Shown one piece after another: positions 36,970 through 46,092 of a DNA stretch of 64,000 nt. The first letter of the stretch is position 1; every line of letters starts with the position of its first letter. Under the pieces are notes generated by a model. It made no database searches and was not told the DNA's origin. It saw only the letters and a list, made by a program, of their open reading frames with translations. Source of the DNA: Emticicia oligotrophica DSM 17448 (GTDB lineage: Bacteria > Bacteroidota > Bacteroidia > Cytophagales > Spirosomataceae); contig NC_018748.1 in assembly GCF_000263195.1 (NCBI RefSeq), forward strand, positions 3,162,001 through 3,226,000, read 5' to 3'. A program made the translations under genes and the position numbers.

Positions 36970-39177
36970 TCACAGATTGAGTTTTTGGTATTTACCAAAC
37001 CCTATTTTTTTGAGGGTCTTACCCTCTTCACTTTTAAGCAAGTCATCAACGGTTCTTTCAGAAAGTTGAAATTTATCTTTTATAGCAATAGCTTGGCTTC
37101 TGATAAACTCATTAGGTAAATTCTGAATGAAAGCATTTTTGCTTGCTTTTTGACCTATGCCATTTTTGGGTAATTGATTGAAAATCAACAAACTATGCTC
37201 AAACAAAACTCTAATGAGTGAAGTGGCAATATCAAAGTCTTTATCTGAACACGTTTGTAAATTTCTAATATCTTTATTTTCAAATTTTCTTAATGCTGTC
37301 AGAATCATACACATTCTAAAGGTCATTAAGCCCATGCGATAGACAATACTTGCTGCATTATCTCCATGATAAGTTGCTTTTGTCAATAACTCTTTGAAAA
37401 GTTCATCAAATTCTGCCCATTGCTCATTAGATAATAAAATTTCTGTTGGACTGGATTCCAAATATTTAACTAAATCATACACTTGATTAGATAATTTACT
37501 GAAATAAGCATCATAATTTTGATTATTTACCTTTGGTGCAGGACTTTGCCATATCAAATCAGTTTGAAAAGCATAAAACAGAAACCTGCTAAATAATCCA
37601 TCTTCGACACTATGGATTAGGCTATTTAGTTGTGAAGGTGTTCCTGTTAGAATAGTGGAAATCTTAGGTTCTTTCACTTCAATAAACTCATCACCTGCTT
37701 TCCGTGCCATTGAATAACTTTCATGGTGAAAAGCACCTCTAAGCAAAGGAGAGAAGCCTCCCCACTCTTGCTTATTGGCTTGACTCATGATGTCTGTTTC
37801 AGTTTCACAGATGATACCATTGCCCTTGTTGTAATTCAAAAGTTGCAATAACCTTGTATTTGAAGTATTTGCTGGTATTAAAATAGCTTTGAGAAAACAG
37901 GGCTTAGGCTTACTTGGCAGTATTCCTGAGCCACTTCGAAGTTGATTTTCATATTTGGCTAAATCAATCTCATATTGTGTTTTTTTCTGTTTACTATCTT
38001 GGAAAACAGCATCATGATATGTTTCTGCAAGTTTTTTTGCATACTTCATTGTACCTTTACCACTTGCAGGCGGTGCAATTACCATAGTGAAAAGGTTAGT
38101 AAAAACTTTTTCATTTTTGTAGAGTCCTGTCACATTTGGAAGGCATCCACTTAATACACCGATAGCACTAAGAAGGAATACATCTTTTGCTCGTGGTTCT
38201 TCAAATACACTACATCCATCTTTCAAGATTTGTGGCAGTTGCTCAAAAATATCATTTGAGAATGCTGGGGTTTCCTTCAATGAATTAGGGGTGTTGCTTT
38301 CAGTGGTATCACTTTCAAGCTCTTCATTTTGTAAATTACAAAGTTGCAAACTTGCAAATTCTGCAAACTTGCCAAATTCATGAGATTTTGAATAAGCACT
38401 GTGAAAACAGGTTTTTACTTCCTCCTTACCTAAATCAAAGTTCAGCAAAGCGTAGTTTAAGGCTTCTGATTGCTCGATGCCTTTTCTGTTGCAGTTGGAT
38501 GCAAATAGGTGTAAAAAGTTGTTTCGATTACCTTTATAATACCCCTCTTTTTGTTCTGTAAAGCCCTTGATTTCATCTAATAAACTACCTTCAACATGGT
38601 TTTGAATAGTCCTAAGAGGTTTTTCAGATTGCTTTTGCTCATTAGTATCAACCTTAAAAATCGTGCTGGCATCATTATAAAAAGCATTAGTATCATGACT
38701 AAAAAAGCATAGTCTTGCAAGGTCTTTACATTTAGCATCAGCTTGAATACCTAACTCTTTTTCAAAGTATTTTTGAACCTGTTGATACGCTTTTGAGTGA
38801 TTATCTTGGTCTGTATCCACCTCCACAAAAACCTTTAAACCATTGCCACTTGGACTTACAAAACAAGCCTTAGTAAATTGATTGGTAATTGCTAACTCAT
38901 AAGCAATATCTAACAAATCAGCTTCGATTTTATCAAAATCAAGGTGGATAATCTTACTGTAAACTTGGAGGTTTTCAGTGTGCCGTTGATTAGTAAAAGT
39001 GCCACATGGAGTAAATGCAGGTAGTTTTTTCTTCAATTCCTCTTGTACTTCTTCATTAGCAGCTCTGAGGGCATCAATCGAGGTTTTATACTCATTCGAT
39101 TTAATAATCTCAATAACCTGTTTGAGACTTAATTCATCAATTAGGTTAGTGAAGTTTCTAAAAATACTATGCAGCAT
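36970..39177 (-). CDS. BT4734-like/DUF3987 replication protein
   Basis: 735 aa. The N-terminal BT4734-like domain (HLDFDKIEADLLD, FVSPSGNGLKVFVEVD) resembles primase-polymerase folds; a linker leads to a DUF3987 P-loop ATPase (Walker A IAPPASGKGTMKYA). Such proteins serve replication or maintenance of integrated elements in Bacteroidota. The start overlaps the excisionase-like stop by 11 bp. Exact activity untested. Confidence 0.8.
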   Translation of the reverse strand: MLHSIFRNFTNLIDELSLKQVIEIIKSNEYKTSIDALRAANEEVQEELKKKLPAFTPCGTFTNQRHTENLQVYSKIIHLDFDKIEADLLDIAYELAITNQFTKACFVSPSGNGLKVFVEVDTDQDNHSKAYQQVQKYFEKELGIQADAKCKDLARLCFFSHDTNAFYNDASTIFKVDTNEQKQSEKPLRTIQNHVEGSLLDEIKGFTEQKEGYYKGNRNNFLHLFASNCNRKGIEQSEALNYALLNFDLGKEEVKTCFHSAYSKSHEFGKFAEFASLQLCNLQNEELESDTTESNTPNSLKETPAFSNDIFEQLPQILKDGCSVFEEPRAKDVFLLSAIGVLSGCLPNVTGLYKNEKVFTNLFTMVIAPPASGKGTMKYAKKLAETYHDAVFQDSKQKKTQYEIDLAKYENQLRSGSGILPSKPKPCFLKAILIPANTSNTRLLQLLNYNKGNGIICETETDIMSQANKQEWGGFSPLLRGAFHHESYSMARKAGDEFIEVKEPKISTILTGTPSQLNSLIHSVEDGLFSRFLFYAFQTDLIWQSPAPKVNNQNYDAYFSKLSNQVYDLVKYLESSPTEILLSNEQWAEFDELFKELLTKATYHGDNAASIVYRMGLMTFRMCMILTALRKFENKDIRNLQTCSDKDFDIATSLIRVLFEHSLLIFNQLPKNGIGQKASKNAFIQNLPNEFIRSQAIAIKDKFQLSERTVDDLLKSEEGKTLKKIGFGKYQKLNL

Positions 39178-39517
39178 TTATCCTCCTTTTTCTATAATTT
39201 GCTACTAAGTTTGATGCTGTCTCTTTTTTACCTTTTGCCAAATAGTCTTCTAAATCTTGTTCTGTGAACAAAACTTTTTTAGATACTTTAATGAATCTGA
39301 TTGCACGCTTTGATGTTAGCCCATAAAGTGTTTGTGGGGCTATTTTTAGATACTCGGCAGCTTCTTTTATACCAAAATATTTTGATTTTGGAGTTTGAGT
39401 GCTGGCTATTGAGTGGCTTTTGAGCATTTCTGAAAACTGGTCAGAAATAGCCTCTGTAATTGATTTTGATAGATTTTGGACGAATTGTTCTATCGAATTT
39501 TGGATTTGTTTATCCAT
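39167..39517 (-). CDS. HTH (excisionase-like) DNA-binding protein
   Basis: 116 aa from the ATG at 39517 (an upstream start adds 8 residues). A MerR/excisionase-type winged helix is visible: YFGIKEAAEYLKIAPQTLYG and VLFTEQDLEDYL. It lies downstream of the integrase on the same strand (324-bp gap) and immediately before the DUF3987 gene. It could control excision direction or element gene expression. Confidence 0.8.
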   Translation of the reverse strand: MDKQIQNSIEQFVQNLSKSITEAISDQFSEMLKSHSIASTQTPKSKYFGIKEAAEYLKIAPQTLYGLTSKRAIRFIKVSKKVLFTEQDLEDYLAKGKKETASNLVANYRKRRINAA

Positions 39518-39841
39518 TGTTTTTATAATTAATTTAAACAATGAACCAAAGTTAATCTATGTAAAAATCCATAACTAATGACAAGGTAATGATTTGAAGG
39601 CATTTGGTAACCTTATGCTATCTTTTAAGATATAATGTTTTGATTATCAGTGTTTTGTATTTTGATTTTATTTAACTTGATAATTTTTAAAGAGTGGGTT
39701 TCGTCAGCAGTCCAGATTAACTTAAATAATATTTTCTTTACTGAAATAGTAAAATGTAATGAGAATGAATGAAAAAAGTCTAAAAATGAATCATTTTTAT
39801 TAATGAATCAGTTTTTAGACTTGTATTATCTTAATTTCAAT
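39518..39841. other. Intergenic stretch between integrase and excisionase-like gene
   Basis: About 320 AT-rich bases with no credible reading frame. Promoter and operator for the excisionase-DUF3987 genes should lie here, but no clear element is recognised. Confidence 0.5.
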
Positions 39842-41080
39842 CTAATTGAATTGGGTCAGAAGGTTCGCATATTGCTTTTTAGTTTCATCTTCAAAGCTAT
39901 CAAGATAAGATTGAGTAGTGATAAGGTTACTATGTCCTAATGCTTCTGAAATAAATACCGTTGAAATACCTTTTCTTTTTAGTACAGTTGCAAATGAGTG
40001 TCTTGCAGAGTAGAAAAGGGGCATTTTTTCAAAACCAAGTTTCAATCCTATCTTCTTCATGTAGGTATTAATCAACTTGTTTGTATATTGAATTAACTCT
40101 CTTTCTCTTTTTGGAGTAACCTTTGGTTCAAGGATTGGCAATAAATAATCATCAGGATTATTACTTCTATTCTTCCACTTATCAATAATTTCTTTGGCTT
40201 TATCTGATAATATAATTGTTATGGCACTTTGATTTGATTTTGTTGAAAGTTGAGTTTTGGCTCTAATGAATGTAATTTTATCAGATTCAAGATTTTTAAT
40301 TTTGAGTCTTGCTAAGTCTTTTAGATTAATTCCTTGGCATAAATATGATAAGCACCACAAATCTTTTGCTTTATCTTCTGATGTTCCAGTGATAGTTTCA
40401 TAATTAACAATCTTCTCAATCTCAGATAGTGTTAAGGCTTTCTTGATGTTTCTGCTGGCTGGTATTTGAAATTTGTTTTTCTTGAATGGATATAGCTCTT
40501 TTGCAATTATCCCATTTTCAATAGCTTGATTATATATTGTTCTGAGACTTCTTAAATAGATACCAATAGTGGTAGATGAGTTTCCTTCATTTAACATTGA
40601 TTTTTCATAATCATTTAAGAATTTTGGTGTAATATCTTCAAATGTCAATTTTTTCTTAAACTTCTTTAATGAATTTGATGCACAGGTGTAAGAATCAGCA
40701 GTAGAAACCCTGCTTTGGCTTTTTAATGCAGAAATATAGTTTTCAAAATTTTTGTAAACATCTTTTGATTTTACCTGCTCTTCTGGGTTGACAAAAAAAG
40801 TGTCTTTAAATTTATCAAAAGTGAATTCATTAATTTTACTTCCAACTTCTTCTGCTTTTTGTTTAATGGCTTCACAGTTAAGTCTTACATCTTTCAACCA
40901 TTCATCTCTTAGCTTTGAAGAAAATAGTTTTTCAAATTGTTCTTTTGACAAGTCTATCCCAATACTATAAGTTCTATTTTGCCTATTGAAAATGACCCTC
41001 AACTTCAAAGGGTATTTGCCTTCAATATTAGCTTTTCTTGTGTCTTGAATTATTGCAAAGGTAGGTTTAAGGATTCCCAT
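39842..41080 (-). CDS. Tyrosine recombinase (integrase) of the island
   Basis: 412 aa. An arm-binding N-terminal domain (RVIFNRQNRTYSIGIDLS) and SAM-like core-binding domain precede the catalytic domain with ARHSFATVLKRKG (box II Arg), LGHSNLITTQSYL and nucleophile Tyr392. At the position of the first catalytic Arg the motif reads GINLKDLARL, with Asn after GI, and the usual His of HxxR is Tyr, as in other Bacteroidota element integrases. It lies 150 bp inside the right attachment repeat and must catalyse integration at the tRNA. Confidence 0.93.
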   Translation of the reverse strand: MGILKPTFAIIQDTRKANIEGKYPLKLRVIFNRQNRTYSIGIDLSKEQFEKLFSSKLRDEWLKDVRLNCEAIKQKAEEVGSKINEFTFDKFKDTFFVNPEEQVKSKDVYKNFENYISALKSQSRVSTADSYTCASNSLKKFKKKLTFEDITPKFLNDYEKSMLNEGNSSTTIGIYLRSLRTIYNQAIENGIIAKELYPFKKNKFQIPASRNIKKALTLSEIEKIVNYETITGTSEDKAKDLWCLSYLCQGINLKDLARLKIKNLESDKITFIRAKTQLSTKSNQSAITIILSDKAKEIIDKWKNRSNNPDDYLLPILEPKVTPKRERELIQYTNKLINTYMKKIGLKLGFEKMPLFYSARHSFATVLKRKGISTVFISEALGHSNLITTQSYLDSFEDETKKQYANLLTQFN

Positions 41081-41102
41081 GTAGAAGATTATTATTTAAA
41101 TA

Positions 41103-41126
41103 GTTGCACAACATTTTGCACAACAA
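41103..41126. promoter_or_regulatory. Candidate recombinase arm site, right end
   Basis: GTTGCACAACA-TTT-TGCACAACA: two TGCACAAC copies 12 bp apart, 108 bp inside the right repeat and 22 bp upstream of the integrase start. It is nearly the same as 13973-13996. It may also autoregulate the integrase. Confidence 0.45.
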
Positions 41127-41233
41127 ATTTAATAATAATTGATATATTTGCAAAACAATCCATAAAATTAAGTGTGGTATTATGTTGATTATAAGTGAGT
41201 TGCATAAAAATTGATAAATATGTATAAGTGTAT

Positions 41234-41285
41234 AGCAACTGACTCATAATCAGTAGGTGCCTGGTTCGATCCCAGGTGGGCCCAC
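41234..41285 (+). repeat. attR: 52-bp copy of the tRNA 3' end
   Basis: Identical to 13853-13904. It lacks the acceptor 5' strand and D arm, so it is not a functional tRNA. It marks the right boundary of the island. Confidence 0.93.
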
Positions 41286-41293
41286 AGAAAAAA

Positions 41294-41326
41294 AGCCTGA
41301 TAATCAAGTGATTGTCAGGCTTTTTT
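41294..41326 (+). terminator. Original tRNA terminator on the chromosome side
   Basis: AGCCTGA (41294-41300) pairs with TCAGGCT (41315-41321), followed by TTTTTT. It lies where the tRNA's own terminator would be before integration. Confidence 0.8.
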
Positions 41327-41407
41327 GTATTTACTATACCGACTGTTAAATTTAAAAGATTTTTGAGCTTTTGATTTTTTCTTAATTGAAAGACACCTAA
41401 TAAAAAT

Positions 41408-41436
41408 ATAACTCAAGCCTAAAAGGCTTGAGTTAT
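41408..41436 (-). terminator. Terminator downstream of the histidine kinase
   Basis: ATAACTCAAGCCT pairs with AGGCTTGAGTTAT around a 3-nt loop. On the minus strand it is followed by a T-rich stretch, about 130 bp past the kinase stop. Confidence 0.75.
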
Positions 41437-41565
41437 ATGGTCGTTGGAATATGTACCAACTATAAACAAACTCTATAAAATCATACTGAACTATTCAAAT
41501 GTTCAGATTGCTTAATGATAAACCAAATTTAATGCGTTTGAAAGTAAAACAGATGAATAATGGTT

Positions 41566-42906
41566 TTATACTGCTTTAGATGGTGATGAAGTGCTTTTAG
41601 TATGATTGGGAAGCTTAATTGAAACGGTTGTTCCTACCCCAATTTGGCTATTTATTTCAAAAGAACCCTTATGATTCTCTATCATTTCTTTGCAAAGAGA
41701 AATGCCTAGACCAGTACCTTTCTCACCATTAGTCCCATTATTAAGTTTGGGTTTTAAGAATATGTGTGTTAAATCTTCTTGTTGAATGCCTATGCCGTTA
41801 TCTTCAATAGTAACTAAAGTATCATCTACTTGTTGAAGTGCACTTATTACAATTTGACCATTATTTTGTGTAAATTTAATAGCATTGTTTAATAGGTTAC
41901 GGATCGTAATTTTTATTTGTTGTTCATCTCCCCAAATACTTAAATCGTTCGTGAAATTAGTTGACAATTTTATATTTTTTTGGATGAGAGCTTCTTTGTA
42001 TAGTAATAATGTTTCATTGATTAGATTACTAAATAGAATATTTTGATAATTAGGTTTGGTATTTTTGATTTGTGAAAAAGAGTAGATTAATAAATTATCT
42101 AACAATAAGTGCATACTATTAACATTTTCACTGAGTCTTTGTGAAAGGGTTTTAAATTTCTCTTTACTGATATTATTACTTTCAAATAGTTGAAGTAAAC
42201 CTTTTAGTGAAATGATAGGTCCTCGTAGATCATGTGCGATAATACTAAATAATTGGTTCTTAACATTATTTGAAATTTTTAGCTCGGCTGCTTGTTGCTC
42301 AATAATATCTTTCTTACTTTGTAGCTGGTTGTTAAAATCAGCTAATGTTTCGTAATCTCTTTTATAATAGAATACTGCGATAAGTGCAACTACAACCATA
42401 GAGATAACAACCGTTAGATCATCAAAGACTTCTGAAAGTTCCATTGGAATAAAGTTATAACGTATAACTTTGAAAATAAAGAGTAATGATAAGTTTGATA
42501 TAATACCAATGTTCCTAGAAATTGTATTATCAAATAGTCCACATAAAGCAATAATCGGTATAAAAGCATTCTCTAAATTCCCTCTGATAACCTGACTTTG
42601 CAAATTATTATAAACCATTCCAGATAAAATACAAATTGCAGGAAAGTAGATAAAGTGAGTTGCTAATTTTACATAACTTTTTTTTAAAAAGTAAAAAGTG
42701 GGTAAACAGCAAAAGATTAAATATATTATATTCAATTTAGGGTGCCCAATTTTATCTCTGAAGCTAATGTATGTGTAGATGATATTAATAATCGTAAATA
42801 CGAATAAAGTTACCCTTAAAAACATAATTTGCCTTTTTAAAAAAGAGCTATTACTAAGGTTAGAATAGTTAATCATATGTATAAAAGTTAGTAAAGTATA
42901 AGGCAA
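41566..42906 (-). CDS. Membrane histidine kinase
   Basis: 446 aa. Six or so hydrophobic segments in the first 190 residues (MFLRVTLFVFTIINIIYTY, LNIIYLIFCCLPTFYFL, ISMVVVALIAVFYY) are followed by a coiled-coil, HisKA with SIIAHDLRGP and a HATPase domain (RNLLNNAIKFTQ, DNGIGI, GTGLGISLCKEM). ATG 42876 is an alternative start. A LytTR response regulator lies 1.1 kb away, the likely partner along with the second kinase (inference). Confidence 0.92.
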   Translation of the reverse strand: MPYTLLTFIHMINYSNLSNSSFLKRQIMFLRVTLFVFTIINIIYTYISFRDKIGHPKLNIIYLIFCCLPTFYFLKKSYVKLATHFIYFPAICILSGMVYNNLQSQVIRGNLENAFIPIIALCGLFDNTISRNIGIISNLSLLFIFKVIRYNFIPMELSEVFDDLTVVISMVVVALIAVFYYKRDYETLADFNNQLQSKKDIIEQQAAELKISNNVKNQLFSIIAHDLRGPIISLKGLLQLFESNNISKEKFKTLSQRLSENVNSMHLLLDNLLIYSFSQIKNTKPNYQNILFSNLINETLLLYKEALIQKNIKLSTNFTNDLSIWGDEQQIKITIRNLLNNAIKFTQNNGQIVISALQQVDDTLVTIEDNGIGIQQEDLTHIFLKPKLNNGTNGEKGTGLGISLCKEMIENHKGSFEINSQIGVGTTVSIKLPNHTKSTSSPSKAV

Positions 42907-43267
42907 TATTAAGACAAGTTTTCTAAGAATTCACTAATAAACTACGTAATTTATCACCCAGCCACGTTGTTTGAATACTTTTGCGTTTATGTATGAATAA
43001 AGTTTGTATATAATTGCATATCAAAATCAATAACAATTTACGAATCTTTAATGAGTTATTCAGCGAATGTTTTTTCTAACTAATTCATTTCGAATTAACT
43101 ACTAGAAAATCAAGATTTTTTGAAATTGTTATTTATTAATACTGATACTTGGCGTATTGACAATGCACTTTGTAATTATTAAGTGCATTGTCAACCGTAA
43201 AGGGTTTATTGCTAGCTATGTTGGCAATAGTATTACTCATTCATAAGTATTTTAAATAGTTTACAGA
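42907..43267. promoter_or_regulatory. Divergent regulatory region with palindrome and LytTR-like half site
   Basis: No gene. It contains TTTATCACC at 42950-42958 with a weaker TTTGAATAC 20 bp later, and a perfect inverted repeat with 14-bp arms TTGACAATGCACTT (43157-43170) and AAGTGCATTGTCAA (43181-43194). It serves the kinase (minus) and the double-LytTR gene (plus). Confidence 0.5.
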
Positions 43268-43990
43268 ATGATGGAAAGTGTAAGACCTATTCTTAATAAT
43301 AAAATTCATATTCAGGTAATTTTTAAGAAAAATCAAAAATGGTACCTTCATTCAGATGTATCATCTTGGGTAATTATTGATGAAGATACTGTTAATGAAT
43401 TGTTAAATAGATATGAACAATTAGTGTTCATTAATCTGAATACTATTATCAATATTGATTATGTGAATGGCATAAATTACATAGATATAGCTAAGGAATG
43501 TATCTTAATTAATGGGCAGATGCATATTATTTCAAAGCGATATATGCCTTTGTTGAAGCACGTATTAAAAGAAAAATACCCAAATCTATTCTCATCAATC
43601 CAACTCCATACAAAAGAATCATATTTGAGGAGAGTCAATAGCAAAAGAAAAGTACATACTCAACATATAAAATATTTGCTGAGAAAGGGCAGTAGAACCA
43701 TCATCTTTTACGATGATGGAACAAGTGATTATTTTTACGAAACACTAAAATATTTTTATGAATATGTACTAGAGCATAATGACTTTATAAAGGTCAAAAG
43801 AGATTGTATTGTTAATATCAGATTTATAAATAATTGTAAAATTGATACTAAAACAAAAACAGGGGAGATACTTGTAGACTCAGAAGTAATTTCTATTTCT
43901 AGAAGGAATCTACAAGTATTTAAGAGATTTATGCAAAACCAAATGCATAAAAAAGACAATACGTTTACCTTTGCTCCAAGAATTGATTAA
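43268..43990 (+). CDS. Tandem LytTR-domain protein without receiver
   Basis: 240 aa. The C-terminal half is a LytTR DNA-binding domain (HIKYLLRKGSRTIIFYDDG, FIKVKRDCIVNIRFI, VISISRRNLQVF). The N-terminal half has the same pattern in diverged form (LVFINLNTIINIDYVNG, CILINGQMHIISKRYMPLL), so it appears to be two LytTR domains in one chain. No receiver or membrane segment is present. Because LytTR proteins bind direct repeats as dimers, one chain could occupy both half sites. It overlaps the convergent response regulator by 26 bp. Confidence 0.75.
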   Translation: MMESVRPILNNKIHIQVIFKKNQKWYLHSDVSSWVIIDEDTVNELLNRYEQLVFINLNTIINIDYVNGINYIDIAKECILINGQMHIISKRYMPLLKHVLKEKYPNLFSSIQLHTKESYLRRVNSKRKVHTQHIKYLLRKGSRTIIFYDDGTSDYFYETLKYFYEYVLEHNDFIKVKRDCIVNIRFINNCKIDTKTKTGEILVDSEVISISRRNLQVFKRFMQNQMHKKDNTFTFAPRID

Positions 43991-44666
43991 GTTCTTTGCG
44001 ATAATGCCTTCCCAAAGGAATATGGTTATCACCCACCATCACTATATTATTGCTTAATTCAATTCTATTAATATATTGTTTATTAATTAAAAAAGCTTTG
44101 TGGACTCTTAAAAATCTTGAATCTAAATTTTCTATTAAGGACCTAAGAGATTTTTTACGAGCATACTTTTTGTTTGACTTTGTGTGAATAAAGCAGTAAT
44201 TCCCATTTGCTTCTATCCATTCAATTTCATTAAAATTGATTTTCTTTACTTGTTGCTGGCTGCCTCTAACTGTTATAAAACTTTCATCTTGAGGTTGAGC
44301 AATTGGATATTTGCTAATGAGTAAGTCTAGTGCTGCTAATAATGAAAACTTATGGAATGGTTTTACAATGTAAGTGCTTTTGGAGACTTTAGTGGATAAA
44401 TTGAAAATTTCCTCATCTAAATGACTGCTCATAAAAATAGTGAGAAAATCGTTATTAGCATTTTCAAAAAGATACGGAAAGACGGTTGAGTCTTGGATAC
44501 GAATATCACTAATAACTATGTCAGGTTTGAAGCCTTCGATAATTGCTTGGGCTTTGTTTATGGTATTGGCAGTGCCAATAAGTTCGTATTGAGAATCTTC
44601 AATAATAGATTCTACAAAAAGTGACCAAACTGGGTCATCTTCAATAATCATAACTTTTACACTCAT
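43965..44666 (-). CDS. LytTR response regulator
   Basis: 233 aa. A receiver domain (MIIEDDPVWS, phospho-acceptor Asp54 in VISDIRI, Lys in YIVKPFH) is joined to a LytTR domain (WIEANGNYCFIHT, FLRVHKAFLINKQYI, HIPLGRHYRKEL). It likely answers to one of the nearby kinases. A direct-repeat operator candidate lies 84-112 bp upstream of its start (44750-44778), suggesting autoregulation. Confidence 0.93.
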   Translation of the reverse strand: MSVKVMIIEDDPVWSLFVESIIEDSQYELIGTANTINKAQAIIEGFKPDIVISDIRIQDSTVFPYLFENANNDFLTIFMSSHLDEEIFNLSTKVSKSTYIVKPFHKFSLLAALDLLISKYPIAQPQDESFITVRGSQQQVKKINFNEIEWIEANGNYCFIHTKSNKKYARKKSLRSLIENLDSRFLRVHKAFLINKQYINRIELSNNIVMVGDNHIPLGRHYRKELNQFLEQR

Positions 44667-44749
44667 AGAACATTAATTTAAGTATTTTCGCATTAAAAAT
44701 AGTTTTTTATACAATATACATCACTTGCGAGAAAAAAAATACAACAATT

Positions 44750-44778
44750 GGTGATAATCAGCATGAAATGGTTATAAA
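44750..44778 (-). promoter_or_regulatory. LytTR-like direct repeat, pair 1
   Basis: GGTGATAAT (44750-44758) and GGTTATAAA (44770-44778), 20 bp apart; in minus-strand reading these are TTTATAACC and ATTATCACC. On the same strand an ATTG lies about 44 bp downstream, as at other pairs. It precedes the response-regulator gene. Confidence 0.55.
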
Positions 44779-44924
44779 ATGAAATATATTCCTTGTTTAA
44801 TTACTAAGTGGTATTTGTACTACCACTAAAAGTAACTTTTAGGTGATAATTGAAATTAATTTTGAATTATTTAAAAGGCTACTTGTTATTAAGTGGCATT
44901 GTAATAATAAATGTCACAATAAGT

Positions 44925-44953
44925 GGTGACATAATACATAAAATGGTGATATA
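44925..44953 (-). promoter_or_regulatory. LytTR-like direct repeat, pair 2
   Basis: GGTGACATA (44925-44933) and GGTGATATA (44945-44953), 20 bp apart; minus-strand reading TATATCACC and TATGTCACC. It lies between the divergent LytTR genes. Confidence 0.5.
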
Positions 44954-45126
44954 ATGCATTTTCTTGCCTTTTGCTTATAATCCCTTTAATCTGAATAAAT
45001 CCTTTCCAATAACCTAAGAAGTCATGTATGATTAATGGCTTTTGTCACTTTCACTTTGTTACTCATCTACTTTTAAGTGACTTTTTCTTTCAAATTTGTC
45101 TTAATAGATTTAAAACGATTGATAAT

Positions 45127-45462
45127 ATGGATTCATTACTAAGCTCCTTTTTTCAAAAAGAAAAACTAAATTTAGATAATATTGTGTGTCTGCAAGGCCA
45201 TGTAAATTATACAAAAATTTATTTGCTAGATAGAAGACCCATAATGGTTGCCAAAACGTTGAAATATTTTGAAAGAACATTCGTTGGTACCCAATTGAAT
45301 CGTTTTTATAGACCCAATAAAACTTTTATTATTAACCTAGACCAAGTTCAAAGTGTAGAGGAAATTAATAATGTCGTTCTTGTTGAATTGACTAATAATA
45401 TCAGACTTCCAATATCACGAAGAAAAAAGAAAGATTTTATTAAGTTAAGAGATATTAACTAA
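45127..45462 (+). CDS. Stand-alone LytTR DNA-binding protein
   Basis: 111 aa from the ATG at 45127. The LytTR core is IVCLQGHVNYTKIYL, RFYRPNKTFIINLDQV and IRLPISRRKKKDF. An upstream ATG (45028) would add 33 residues of hydrophobic, non-conserved sequence and is less likely. No receiver; the activity may be set by expression or by partnering the other LytTR proteins. Confidence 0.82.
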   Translation: MDSLLSSFFQKEKLNLDNIVCLQGHVNYTKIYLLDRRPIMVAKTLKYFERTFVGTQLNRFYRPNKTFIINLDQVQSVEEINNVVLVELTNNIRLPISRRKKKDFIKLRDIN

Positions 45463-46092
45463 TCTAAATTATAATTATTTATGTAAATAATTGTAATAAA
45501 CAACCTCTATCTTACGAATAGGCATGGATTTATTTGTATTTTTAATCTTTAATACGAGCCGATTTATTTTTTAATTGGATTTACTTTGGGGTAAAAAACT
45601 TCAGAATTGAATAAATTTTTTAGACTTTGAAAATACTTATGACAAGAATTTAGTAAAAGTATAATTGTACAATACAATATTTTAGGTTAATAAAAAATAA
45701 CAGTTAAAGTAGAGAAACATAATCAAAATTACATCAAAAAAAGGCTATAATTTTATTTGACTAATAATTTTCGATTTTATGCTGTCTGTAAATTAAATAG
45801 CAATAATGAAAGTATTTCATGCCATTTTCTAAAAATATGTAAGATGACAAAAATACAATGACCCTACAAATATGGTTGGTGACGCTGAATAATGAATTTA
45901 AATAGCAATTTATATTTAAAACCTCAATATTTGTTAGATATTGGTAAAAGGAAATGGTACTTTTATTTCAGTGTTTCTTCTTAAGTTTAGTAATCTACCT
46001 TTGCTTATTAATAGTCATTTACAAAAAATTATATTTCATTGACATTATTTATTGAAATTTTGAATCTTAATGTCTATATTTTACTTAATGCT
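45463..46092. other. Intergenic stretch upstream of the TPR kinase
   Basis: About 630 AT-rich bases. I see no credible reading frame and no pair of 20-bp-spaced repeats; the kinase promoter should lie near its 3' end. Confidence 0.5.

Larger units (their letters stand above)
44667..45126. other. Regulatory region between two LytTR genes
   Basis: No convincing gene, although the plus-strand frame upstream of 45127 is open from 45028. It holds two direct-repeat pairs of the GGTKATAAA/GGTGACATA type (minus-strand reading TTTATMACC-like). Confidence 0.5.

Noticed and set aside
13904-41233. Conjugative transposon or prophage
   Set aside because: No relaxase, coupling protein, Tra proteins, capsid, terminase or lysis genes are visible.
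41234-41285. A second tRNA gene
   Set aside because: Only the 3' part from the end of the D arm is present; there is no acceptor 5' strand, so it is the attachment-site copy.
43965-43990. Frameshift between the double-LytTR gene and the response regulator
   Set aside because: The genes are on opposite strands and both complete; the 26-bp overlap is a normal convergent overlap.
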